Assembly (NCBI RefSeq): GCF_949987535.1
Contig: NC_080078.1
Location: 31,950,942 to 32,014,941, forward strand
Reading direction: 5' to 3'
Source: Balaenoptera acutorostrata
Taxonomy: Eukaryota > Chordata > Mammalia > Artiodactyla > Balaenopteridae
Length of the DNA: 64,000 nucleotides
This document shows, piece by piece, positions 1 through 11,631 of the stretch; within the stretch, counting starts at the first letter, position 1, and each line of letters opens with the position of its first letter. The notes under the pieces were generated by a model. It saw nothing but the letters and a program-made list of their open reading frames with translations. It was not told the DNA's origin and made no database searches. The position numbers were made by a program, and so were the translations under genes.

Positions 1-2136
1 AGTGTTTTAAGGAACAGGTTAAAAAGAGAATCCTAATGTGATTTCTTGATAATGGGTGTGTTCCTTATCTTAACCTAGTGTCTAAACTCTTCTCCATGGC
101 TGGGCCTCCAAATAACATACCTTTACGTGCTAAGGGGTATCTAGAGAGTGGGATAGGTTTAATAACTACCATAACCCTAATGCGTACCCTAACCCTAACT
201 CCTACTCTAACCCTAACGCGTACCGTAATCCTAACCCGTACCCTAAACCGAGCCCTAACCCTAACACTAACCCTAACCCTAACCCTAACCCATACCCTAC
301 GCCGCACCCGAACCCCTTCCCGAACCCGTACCCTAAGCCGTACCCTAACCCTCACCCTCACCCTAACCCTAACCCTAAGCTACCCTTGACTGCTTTGCCT
401 CCAATAGATTTCCTAAGCACTAGTGTTTTAAGGAACAGGTTAAAAAGAGAATCCTAATGTGATTTCTTGATAATGGGTGTGTTCCTTATCTTATCCTAGT
501 GTATAAACTCTTCTCCATGGCTCGTCCCCCAAATAATATTCCTTTAAATGCTAAGGGGTATCTAGAAAGTGGGGTAGGTTTAATAACTACCCTAAACCTA
601 ACGCGTACCCTAACCCTAACCCCTACCCTAACCCTAACGCGTACCGTAATCCTAATCCGTAACCTAAACCGAGCCCTAACCCTAACACTAACCCTAACCC
701 TAACCCATACCCTACGCCTTACCCGAACCCCTCCCCGAACCCGTACCCTAAGCCGTACCCTAAACCTCACCCTAACCCTAACCCTAACACTAAGCTACCC
801 TTGATTGCTTCTGCCTCCAATAGATTTCCTAAGCACTAGTGTTTTAAGGAACAGGTTAAAAAGAGAATCCTAATGTGATTTCTTGATAATGGGTGTGTTC
901 CTTATCTTATCCTAGTGTCTAAACTCTTCTCCATGGCTGGACCCCCAAATAATATTCCTTTACGTGCTAAGGGGTATCTAGAGAGGGGGATAGGTTTAAT
1001 AACTACCCTAACCCTAACGCGTACCCTAACCCTAACCCCATCTTAACACTAATTCGTACCCTAATCCTAACCCGTACCCTAAACCGAGCCCTAACCCTAA
1101 CACAAACCCTAAACCTAACCCTAACCCATAACCTACGCCGTACCCGAACCCGTCCCCGAACCCGTACCCTAAGCCGGACCCTAAACCTCACCCTAACCCT
1201 AACCCTAACCCTAAGCTACCCTTGACTGCTTCTGCCTCCAATAGATTTCCTAAGCACTAGTGTTTTAAGGAACAGGTTAAAAAGAGAATCCTAATGTGAT
1301 TTCTTGATAATGGGTGTGTTCCTTATCTTATCCTATTGTCTAAACTCTTCTCCATGGCTGGACCCCCAAATAATATTCCTTTACATGCTAAGGGGTATCT
1401 AGAAAGTGGGGTAGGTTTAATAACTACCCGAAACCTAACGCGTACCCAAACCCTAACCCCTACCCTAACCCTAACGCGTACCCTAATCCTAACCCGTACC
1501 CTAAACCGAGCCCTAACCCTATCCCTAACCCTAACCCTAACAAGTGCCCTATGCCCTACACGAACCACTCCCCGAACCCGTACCCTAAGCCGTACTCTAA
1601 CCTTCACCCTAAACCTAACCCAAACCCTAACCCTATCCCTAAGCTACCCTTGACTGCTTCTGCCTCCAATAGATTTCCTAAGCACTAGTGTTTAAGGAAC
1701 AGTTTAAAAATAGAATCCTAATGTGATTTCTTTATATGGGTGTTTTCCTTATCTTATCCTAGTGTCTAAACTCTTCTCCATGGCTGGACCCCCAAATAAT
1801 ATTCCTTTACGTGCTAAGGGGTACCTAGAGAGTGGGATAGGTTTAATAACTATCTTAACCTTAAAGCGTACCCTAACCGTAACCCCTACCCTAACACTAA
1901 CGCGTACCCTAACCCTAACCCCTACCCTAACCATAACGCGTTCCGTAATCCTAACCCGTAAACTAAACCGGGCCCTAACCCTAACACTAACCCAAACCGT
2001 AACCCATACCCTACGTCCTACCCGATACCCTCCCCAAACCCGTACCCTAAGCCGTACCCTAACCCTCACCCTAACCCTAACCCTAACCCTAAGCTACCCT
2101 TGACTGCTTCTGCCTCCAATAGATTTCCTAAGCACT
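1..2136 (+). repeat. Region A, units 1-5
   Basis: Unit starts are 1, 422, 838, 1259 and 1687. Unit 1 carries a distinctive head (CTTAACCTAG, GGGCCTCC, AATAACATACC) and a CTCCTACTC block in its body that recurs in units 28, 39 and 67. Unit 2 has GTGTATAAACTC and TTAAATGC; its body is nearly that of units 29 and 40. Unit 3 has a body variant with a deleted base and no close partner in the window. Units 4 and 5 correspond to units 30/41 and 31/42. Confidence 0.85.
1687..2136 (+). repeat. Unit 5, with a 36-bp body expansion
   Basis: The unit is 450 bp long. Its body holds an extra copy of the six-hexamer 36-bp block near the start, so the CCCCTA hexamer occurs twice between CGCGTA-type hexamers. 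The head has small deletions around TTTCTTTATATGGG and starts with AGTGTTTAAGG, one T short. Units 31 (12890-13340, 451 bp) and 42 (17517-17955, 439 bp, with a further 12-bp loss) carry the same expansion and head, so the event predates the duplication of this stretch. Confidence 0.85.
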
Positions 2137-2974
2137 AGTGTTTTAAGGAACAGGTTAAAAAGAGAATCCTAATGTGATTTCTTCATAATGGGTGTGTTCC
2201 TTATCTTATCCTAGTGTCTAAACTCTTCTCCATGGCTGGACCCCCAAATAATATTCCTTTACGTGCTAAGGGGTATCTAGAGAGTGGGATAGGTTTAATA
2301 AGTACCCTAACTCTAACGCGTACCCTAACCCTAACCCCTACCCTAGCCCTAACGCGTACCCTAATCCCAACCCGTAACCTAAACCGAGCCCAAACCCTAA
2401 CACTAACCCTAACCCTAACGCTAACCCATACCCTACGCCGTACCCGATACGCTCCCCAAACCCGTACCCTAAGCCGTACCCTAACCCTCACCCTAAACTT
2501 AACCCTAACCCTAAGCTACCCTTGACTGCTTCTGTCTCCAATAGATTTCCTAAGCACTAGTGTTTTAAGGAACAGGTTAAAAAGAGAATCCTAATGTGAT
2601 TTCTTCATAATGGGTGTGTTCCTTATTTTATCGTAGTGTCTAAACTCTTCTCCAGGGCTGGACCCCCAAATAATATTCCTTTACGTGCTAAGGGGTATCT
2701 AGAGAGTGTGATAGGTTTAATAACTACCCTAACCCTAATGCGTACCCTAACCCTAACCCCTACCATAACCTTAACGCGTACCCTAATCCTAACCCGTACC
2801 GTAAACCGAGCCCTAAACCTAACACTAACCCTAACCCTAACCCTAAACCATACCCTATGCCCTACCCGAACCCCTCCCCGAACCCGTACCCTAAGTCGTA
2901 CCCTAACCGTCACCCTAACCCTAACCCTAAGCTACCCTTGACTGCTTCTGCCTCCAATAGATTTCCTAAGCACT

Positions 2975-3446
2975 AGTGTTTTAAGGAACAGGTTGAAAAG
3001 AGAATCCTAATGTGATTTCTTGATAATGGGTGTGTTCCTTATCTTATCCAAGTGTCTAAACTCTTCTCCATGGCTGGACCCCCAAATAATATTCCTTTAC
3101 GTGCTAAGGGGTATCTAGAGAGTGGGATAGGTTTAATAACTACCCTAACCCTAACGCATACCCTAACTATCTAGAGAGTGGGATAGGTTTAATAACTACC
3201 CTAACCCTAACGCATACCCTAACCCTAACCCCTACCCTAACCCTAACGCGTACCCTAATCCTATCCCGTACCCTAAACCGATCCCTAACTCTAACACTAA
3301 CCCTAACCGAAACCAATACCCTACGCCTTACCGGAACCCCTCCCCGAACCCGTACCCTAAGTCGTACCCTAACCGTCACCCTAACCCTAACCCTAACCCT
3401 AAGCTACCCTTGACTGCTTCTGCCTCCAATAGATTTCCTAAGCAGT
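2975..3446 (+). repeat. Unit 8, with a 56-bp internal duplication
   Basis: The segment at 3112-3167, from TATCTAGAGAGTG across the head-body junction to the first hexamers, is repeated at once at 3168-3223, making the unit 472 bp. Unit 33 (13757-14172, 416 bp) has the same subfamily mutations (CTATCCCG, ACCGATCC, CCTTACCGG) without the duplication. The insertion length is not a multiple of six, unlike most length changes in this array. The duplicate is also present in unit 19 (7719-8190). Confidence 0.92.
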
Positions 3447-5108
3447 AGTGTTTTAAGCAACAGGTTAAAAAGAGAATCCTAATGTGATTTCTTGATAATG
3501 GGTGTGTTCCTTATCTTATCCTAGTGTCTAAACTCTTCTCCATGGCTGGACCCCCAAATAATATTCCTTTACGTGCTAAGGGGTATCTGCAGAGTGGGAT
3601 AGGTTTAATAACTACCCTAACCCTAATGCGTACCCTAACCCTAACCCCTACCCTAACCCTAACGCGTACCCTAATCCTAACCCGTACCCTAAACCGAGCC
3701 CTAACCCTAACACTAACCATAACCCTAACCCTAACCCATACCCTACGCCGTACCCGATACCCTCCCCAAACCCGTACCCTAAGCCGTACCCTAACCCTCA
3801 CCCTAAACTTAACCCTAACCCTAAGCTACCCTTGACTGCTTCTGCCTCCAATAGATTTCCTAAGCACTAGTGTTTTAAGGAACAGGTTAAAAAGAGAATC
3901 CTAATGTGATTTCTTCATAATGGGTGTGTTCCTTATCTTATCCTAGTGTCTAAACTCTTCTCCATGGCTGGACCCACAAATAATATTGCTTTACGTGCTA
4001 AGGGGTATCTAGGGAGTGGGATAGGTTTAATAACTACCCTAACCCTAACGGGTACCCTAACCCTAACCCTACCCTAACCCTAATGCGTACCCTAATCCTA
4101 ACCCATACCCTAAACCGAGCCCTAAACCTAACACTAACCCTAACCCTAACCCTAACACATACCCTACGCCGTACCCGAACCCCTCCCCGCACCCGTACAC
4201 TAAGCCGTACCCTAACCCTCACCCTAACCCTAACCCTAACCCTATGCTACCCTTGACTGCTTCTGCCTCCAATAGATTTCCTAAGCACTAGTGTTTTAAG
4301 GAACAGGTTAAAAAGAGAATCCTAATGTGATTTCTTGATAATGAGTGTGTTCCTTATCTTATCCTAGTGTCTAAACTCTTCTCCATGGCTGGACCCCCAA
4401 ATAATATTCCTTTACGTGCTAAGGGGTATCTAGAGAGTGTGATAGGTTTAATAAGTACCCTAAACTTAACGCGTACCCTAACCCTAACCCCTACCTAACC
4501 CTAACGCGTACCCTAATCCTAACCCGTACCCTAAACCGAGCCCAAACCCTAACACTAACCGTAACCCTAAGCCTAACGCATACCCTACTCCGTACCCGAT
4601 ACCCTCCCAAAACCCGTACCCAAAGCCGTACCCTAACCCTCACCCTAAACCTAACCCTAACACTAAGCTACCCTTGACTCCTTCTGCCTCCAATAGATTT
4701 CCTAAGCACTAGTGTTTTAAGGAACAGGTTAAAAAGAGAATCCTAATGTGATTTCTTGATAATGGGTGTGTTCCTTATCTTATCCTAGTGTCTAAACTCT
4801 TCTCCATGGCTGGACCCCCAAATAATATTCCTTTACGTGCTAAGGGGTATCTAGAGAGTGGGATAGGTTTAATAACTACCCTAAGCCTAACCACTACCCT
4901 AACACTAACGCGTACTCTAATCCTAACCCGTACCCTAAACCGAGCCCTAACCCTAACACTAACCCTAACCCTAACGCATACCCTACGCCGTACCCGAACC
5001 CCTCCCCGAACGCGTACCCTAAGCCGTACCCTAACCCTCACCCTAACCCTAACCCTAACCCTAAGCTACCCTTGACTGCTTCTGCCTCCAATAGATTTCC
5101 TAAGCACT

Positions 5109-5614
5109 AGTGTTTTAAGGAACAAGTTAAAAAGAGAATCCTAATGTGATTTCTTGATAATGGGTGTGTTCCTTATCTTATCGTAGTGTCTAAACTCTTC
5201 TCCATGGCTGGACCCCCAAATAATATACCTTTACGTGATAAGGGGTATCTAGAGAGTGGGATAGGTTTAATAACTACCCTAACCCTAATGCGTACCCTAA
5301 CCCTAACCCCTACCCTAACCCTATCGCGTACCCTAATTCTAACCCATACCCTAAACCGAGCCCTAACCCTAACACTAACCCTAACCCTAACCCATACCCT
5401 ACGCCTTACCGGAACCCCTCCCCGAATCCGTACCCTAAGCCGTACCCTAACCCTCACCCTAACCTTAACCCTAACCCTAACCTATACCCTACGCCATACC
5501 CGAACCCCTCCCCGAACCCGTACCCTAAGCCGTACCCTAAGCCGTACCCTAACCCTAACCCTAACGCTAAACTACCCTTGACTGCTTCTGCCTCCAATAG
5601 ATTTCTTAAGCACT
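5109..5614 (+). repeat. Unit 13, 506-bp unit with a doubled body end
   Basis: After a normal body reaching CCCTCACCC, a second body end follows (CCTATACCC, GCCATACCCG, and GCCGTACCCTAA twice) before the tail. The added piece is about 90 bp and resembles the body end of units such as the one at 25585. Unit 48 (20058-20557, 500 bp) has the same composite end, which ties regions A and B together. Unequal pairing between body segments of two units is the simplest origin. Confidence 0.85.
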
Positions 5615-7718
5615 AGTGTTTTAAGGAACAGGTTAAAAAGAGAATCCTAATGCGATTTCTTGATAATGGGTGTGTTCCTTATCTTATCCTAATGTCTAAA
5701 CTCTTCTCCATGGCTGGACCCCCAAATAATATTCCTTTACGTGCTAAGGGGTATCTAGAGCGTGGGATAGGTTTAATAACTAACCTAACACTAACGCGTA
5801 CCCTAATCCGAACCCCTACCCCAACCGGAACGCGTACCCTAATCCTAACCCGTACCCTAAACCGAGCCCTAACCCTAACACTAACCATAACCCTAACCCT
5901 AACCCATACCCTACGCCGTACCCGAACCCCTCCCCGAACCCGTACCCTAAGCCGTACCCTAACCCTGACCCTAAACCTAACCCTAACTCTAAGCTACCCT
6001 TGACTGCTCCTGCCTCCAATAGATTTCCTAAGCACTAGTGTTTTAAGGAACAGGTTAAAAAGACAATCCTAATGTGATATCCTGATAATGGGTGTGTTCC
6101 TTATCTTATCCTAGTGTCTAAACTCTTCTCCATGGCTGGACCCCCAAATAATATTCCTTTACCTGCTAAGGGGTATCTAGAGAGTGGGATAGGTTTAATA
6201 ACTACCCTAACCCTAACACGTACCCTAACCCTAACCGCTACCCTAACCCTAACGCGTAACCTAATCCTAACCCATACCCTAAACCGAGCCCTAACCCTAA
6301 CACTAACCCTAACCCTAACCCTAACCCATACCCTACGCCGTACCCGATACCCTCCCCAAACCCGTACCCTAACCCGTACCCTAACCCTCACCGTAACCCT
6401 AACCCTAACCCTAAGCTACACTTGACTGCTTCTGCCTCCAATAGATTTCCTAAGCACTAGTGTTTTAAGGAACAGTTTAAAAAGAGAATCCTAATGTGAT
6501 TTCCTGATAATGGGTATGTTCCTTATCCTATCCTAGTGTCTAAACTCTTCTCCATGGCTGGACCCCCAAATAATATTCCTTTACGTGCTAAGGGCTATCT
6601 AGAGAGTGGGATAGGTTTAATAACTACCCTAACCCTAATGCGTACCCTAACCCTAACCCCTACCCTAACCCTAACGCGTACCCTAATCCTAACCCGTACC
6701 ATAAACCGAGCCCTATCCCTAACACTATCCCTAAACCTAACCCCAACCTATACCCTACGCCGTACCCGAACCCCTCCACAAACCCGTACCCTAAGCCGTA
6801 CCCTAACCCTCACCCTAACCCTAACCCTAACTCTAAGCTACCCTTGAGTGCTTCTGCCTCCAATAGATTTCCTAAGCACTAGTGTTTTAAGGAACAGGTT
6901 AAAAAGAGAATCCTAATGTGATTTCTTCATAATGGGTGTGTTCCTTATCTTATCCTAGTGTCTAAACTCTTCTCCATGGCTGGACCCCCAAATAATATTC
7001 CTTTACGTGCTAAGGGGTATCTAGAGAGTGGGATAGGTTTAATAAGTACCCTAACTCTAACGCGTACCCTAACCCTAACCCCTACCCTAGCCCTAACGCG
7101 TACCCTAATCCCAACCCGTAACCTAAACCGAGCCCAAACCCTAACACTAACCCTAACCCTAACGCTAACCCATACCCTACGCCGTACCCGATACGCTCCC
7201 CAAACCCGTACCCTAAGCCGTACCCTAACCCTCACCCTAAACTTAACCCTAACCCTAAGCTACCCTTGACTGCTTCTGTCTCCAATAGATTTCCTAAGCA
7301 CTAGTGTTTTAAGGAACAGGTTAAAAAGAGAATCCTAATGTGATTTCTTCATAATGGGTGTGTTCCTTATTTTATCGTAGTGTCTAAACTCTTCTCCAGG
7401 GCTGGACCCCCAAATAATATTCCTTTACGTGCTAAGGGGTATCTAGAGAGTGTGATAGGTTTAATAACTACCCTAACCCTAATGCGTACCCTAACCCTAA
7501 CCCCTACCATAACCTTAACGCGTACCCTAATCCTAACCCGTACCGTAAACCGAGCCCTAAACCTAACACTAACCCTAACCCTAACCCTAAACCATACCCT
7601 ATGCCCTACCCGAACCCCTCCCCGAACCCGTACCCTAAGTCGTACCCTAACCGTCACCCTAACCCTAACCCTAAGCTACCCTTGACTGCTTCTGCCTCCA
7701 ATAGATTTCCTAAGCACT

Positions 7719-8190
7719 AGTGTTTTAAGGAACAGGTTGAAAAGAGAATCCTAATGTGATTTCTTGATAATGGGTGTGTTCCTTATCTTATCCAAGTGTG
7801 TAAACTCTTCTCCATGGCTGGACCCCCAAATAATATTCCTTTACGTGCTAAGGGGTATCTAGAGAGTGGGATAGGTTTAATAACTACCCTAACCCTAACG
7901 CATACCCTAACTATCTAGAGAGTGGGATAGGTTTAATAACTACCCTAACCCTAACGCATACCCTAGCCCTAACCCCTACCCTAACCCTAACGCGTACCCT
8001 AATCCTATCCCGTACCCTAAACCGATCCCTAACTCTAACACTAACCCTAACCGAAACCAATACCCTACGCCTTACCGGAACCCCTCCCCGAACCCGTACC
8101 CTAAGTCGTACCCTAACCGTCACCCTAACCCTAACCCTAACCCTAAGCTACCCTTGACTGCTTCTGCCTCCAATAGATTTCCTAAGCAGT
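7719..8190 (+). repeat. Unit 19, duplicate of unit 8 with the same 56-bp insertion
   Basis: It has the same length and structure as the unit at 2975. At least two substitutions separate them (GTGTGTAAAC for GTGTCTAAAC, and CCCTAGCCC for CCCTAACCC after the insertion). It fixes the insertion as older than the A1/A2 duplication. Confidence 0.9.
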
Positions 8191-9853
8191 AGTGTTTTAA
8201 GCAACAGGTTAAAAAGAGAATCCTAATGTGATTTCTTGATAATGGGTGTGTTCCTTATCTTATCCTAGTGTCTAAACTCTTCTCCATGGCTGGACCCCCA
8301 AATAATATTCCTTTACGTGCTAAGGGGTATCTGCAGAGTGGGATAGGTTTAATAACTACCCTAACCCTAATGCGTACCCTAACCCTAACCCCTACCCTAA
8401 CCCTAACGCGTACCCTAATCCTAACCCGTACCCTAAACCGAGCCCTAACCCTAACACTAACCATAACCCTAACCCTAACCCATACCCTACGCCGTACCCG
8501 ATACCCTCCCCAAACCCGTACCCTAAGCCGTACCCTAACCCTCACCCTAAACTTAACCCTAACCCTAAGCTACCCTTGACTGCTTCTGCCTCCAATAGAT
8601 TTCCTAAGCACTAGTGTTTTAAGGAACAGGTTAAAAAGAGAATCCTAATGTGATTTCTTCATAATGGGTGTGTTCCTTATCTTATCCTAGTGTCTAAACT
8701 CTTCTCCATGGCTGGACCCACAAATAATATTGCTTTACGTGCTAAGGGGTATCTAGGGAGTGGGATAGGTTTAATAACTACCCTAACCCTAACGGGTACC
8801 CTAACCCTAACCCCTACCCTAACCCTAATGCGTACCCTAATCCTAACCCATACCCTAAACCGAGCCCTAAACCTAACACTAACCCTAACCCTAACCCTAA
8901 CACATACCCTACGCCGTACCCGAACCCCTCCCCGCACCCGTACACTAAGCCGTACCCTAACCCTCACCCTAACCCTAACCCTAACCCTATGCTACCCTTG
9001 ACTGCTTCTGCCTCCAATAGATTTCCTAAGCACTAGTGTTTTAAGGAACAGGTTAAAAAGAGAATCCTAATGTGATTTCTTGATAATGAGTGTGTTCCTT
9101 ATCTTATCCTAGTGTCTAAACTCTTCTCCATGGCTGGACCCCCAAATAATATTCCTTTACGTGCTAAGGGGTATCTAGAGAGTGTGATAGGTTTAATAAG
9201 TACCCTAAACTTAACGCGTACCCTAACCCTAACCCCTACCTAACCCTAACGCGTACCCTAATCCTAACCCGTACCCTAAACCGAGCCCAAACCCTAACAC
9301 TAACCGTAACCCTAAGCCTAACCCATACCCTACTCCGTACCCGATACCCTCCCAAAACCCGTACCCTAAGCCGTACCCTAACCCTCACCCTAAACCTAAC
9401 CCTAACACTAAGCTACCCTTGACTCCTTCTGCCTCCAATAGATTTCCTAAGCACTAGTGTTTTAAGGAACAGGTTAAAAAGAGAATCCTAATGTGATTTC
9501 TTGATAATGGGTGTGTTCCTTATCTTATCCTAGTGTCTAAACTCTTCTCCATGGCTGGACCCCCAAATAATATTCCTTTACGTGCTAAGGGGTATCTAGA
9601 GAGTGGGATAGGTTTAATAACTACCCTAAGCCTAACCACTACCCTAACACTAACGCGTACTCTAATCCTAACCCGTACCCTAAACCGAGCCCTAACCCTA
9701 ACACTAACCCTAACCCTAACCCATACCCTACGCCGTACCCGAACCCCTCCCCGAACGCGTACCCTAAGCAGTACCCTAACCCTCACCCTAACCCTAACCC
9801 TAACCCTAAGCTACCCTTGACTGCTTCTGCCTCCAATAGATTTCCTAAGCACT

Positions 9854-10365
9854 AGTGTTTTAAGGAACAAGTTAAAAAGAGAATCCTAATGTGATTTCTT
9901 GATAATGGGTGTGTTCCTTATCTTATCGTAGTGTCTAAACTCTTCTCCATGGCTGGACCCCCAAATAATATATCTTTACGTGATAAGGGGTATCTAGAGA
10001 GTGGGATAGGTTTAATAACTACCCTAACCCAAAAGCGTACCCTAACCCTAAACCGAACCCTAACACTAATGCGTACCATAATCCTAACCCATTCCCTAAA
10101 CCGAGCCCTAATCCTAACACTAACTCTAACCCTAACCCTAACACATACCCTACGCCGTACCCGAACCCCTCCCCCAACCCGTACCCTAAGCCGTACCCTA
10201 ACCCTCACCCTAACCTTAACCCTAACCCTAACCTATACCCTACGCCATACCCGAACCCCTCCCCGAACCCGTACCCTAAGCCGTACCCTAAGCCGTACCC
10301 TAACCCTAACCCTAACGCAAAACTACCCTTGACTGCTTCTGCCTCCAATAGATTTCTTAAGCACT
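9854..10365 (+). repeat. Unit 24, copy of unit 13 with an interior replaced by another subfamily
   Basis: Its head (AACAAG, ATCGTAG, GTGATAAGG) and doubled body end match unit 13, its positional partner. The body interior from about 10028 to 10185 instead matches unit 45 (18799-19220), including CCCAAAAGCG, AACCGAACCC, TAATGCGTACCATAATCC and TAATCCTAACACTAACTC. The length grows by one hexamer to 512 bp. The pattern of one allele flanked on both sides by another is that of gene conversion. Confidence 0.85.
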
Positions 10366-11631
10366 AGTGTTTTAAGGAACAGGTTAAAAAGAGAATCCTA
10401 ATGCGATTTCTTGATAATGGGTGTGTTCCTTATCTTATCCTAATGTCTAAACTCTTCTCCATGGCTGGACCCCCAAATAATATTCCTTTACGTGCTAAGG
10501 GGTATCTAGAGCGTGGGATAGGTTTAATAACTAACCTAACACTAACGCGTACCCTAATCCGAACCCCTACCCCAACCGGAACGCGTACCCTAATCCTAAC
10601 CCGTACCCTAAACCGAGCCCTAACCCTAACACTAACCATAACCCTAACCCTAACCCATACCCTACGCCGTACCCGAACCCCTCCCCGAACCCGTACCCTA
10701 AGCCGTACCCTAACCCTGACCCTAAACCTAACCCTAACTCTAAGCTACCCTTGACTGCTTCTGCCTCCAATAGATTTCCTAAGCACTAGTGTTTTAAGGA
10801 ACAGGTTAAAAAGACAATCCTAATGTGATATCCTGATAATGGGTGTGTTCCTTATCTTATCCTAGTGTCTAAACTCTTATCCATGGCTGGACCCCCAAAT
10901 AATATTCCTTTACCTGCTAAGGGGTATCTAGAGAGTGGGATAGGTTTAATAACTACCCTAACCCTAACACGTACCCTAACCCTAACCGCTACCCTAACCC
11001 TAACGCGTAACCTAATCCTAACCCATACCCTAAACCGAGCCCTAACCCTAACACTAACCCTAACCCTAACCCTAACCCATACCCTACGCCGTACCCGATA
11101 CCCTCCCCAAACCCGTACCCTAACCCGTACCCTAACCCTCACCGTAACCCTAACCCTAACCCTAAGCTACACTTGACTGCTTCTGCCTCCAATAGATTTC
11201 CTAAGCACTAGTGTTTTAAGGAACAGTTTAAAAAGAGAATCCTAATGTGATTTCCTGATAATGGGTATGTTCCTTATCCTATCCTAGTGTCTAAACTCTT
11301 CTCCATGGCTGGACCCCCAAATAATATTCCTTTACGTGCTAAGGGCTATCTAGAGAGTGGGATAGGTTTAATAACTACCCTAACCCTAATGCGTACCCTA
11401 ACCCTAACCCCTACCCTAACCCTAACGCGTACCCTAATCCTAACCCGTACCATAAACCGAGCCCTATCCCTAACACTATCCCTAAACCTAACCCCAACCT
11501 ATACCCTACGCCGTACCCGAACCCCTCCACAAACCCGTACCCTAAGCCGTACCCTAACCCTCACCCTAACCCTAACCCTAACTCTAAGCTACCCTTGACT
11601 GCTTCTGCCTCCAATAGATTTCCTAAGCACT

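Larger units (their letters stand above)
2137..6880 (+). repeat. Higher-order repeat A1, 11 units, 4744 bp
   Basis: Unit starts are 2137, 2559, 2975, 3447, 3869, 4290, 4711, 5109, 5615, 6037 and 6459. The set recurs in the same order at 6881-11631. Unit-for-unit lengths agree (422, 416, 472, 422, 421/422, 421, 398, 506/512, 422, 422, 422). Differences seen by eye are a few substitutions, one C missing in the unit at 3869, and one conversion patch in the unit at 9854. The near-identity shows a recent whole-block duplication, not independent amplification of single units. Confidence 0.92.
6881..11631 (+). repeat. Higher-order repeat A2, 11 units, 4751 bp
   Basis: Unit starts are 6881, 7303, 7719, 8191, 8613, 9035, 9456, 9854, 10366, 10788 and 11210. 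It is the second copy of the block at 2137-6880. The extra 7 bp come from one base in the unit at 8613 and one hexamer in the patch at 9854. The last two units (10788, 11210) also begin a second relationship: they and the following units recur 4627 bp downstream from 15415. Confidence 0.92.

Noticed and set aside
1..168. Promoter or RNA polymerase III elements in the head
   Set aside because: Short AT-rich motifs occur, but no convincing TATA box with spacing, or A and B box pair, was seen.
65..361. - strand Val-Arg and Leu-Gly frames as real genes
   Set aside because: These are reverse translations of TTAGGG-type hexamers. Their length follows the body length, and in-frame length changes are explained by loss or gain of hexamers. 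I kept only the translation idea as a low-certainty finding.
78..389. + strand frames reading MSKLFSMAGPPNNIP followed by Thr-Leu repeats, in nearly every unit
   Set aside because: They begin at GTG, lie in a 6-bp repeat that has no stop in this frame, and end in low-complexity TL or PN. The ATG inside (MAGPPNN) has a weak start context. Scattered single-base deletions break the frame in many units without sign of selection, and the head matches no domain I know.
2975..3446. Transposon insertion as the cause of the 472-bp unit
   Set aside because: The extra 56 bp are a direct copy of the adjacent sequence; there are no terminal inverted repeats or foreign sequence.
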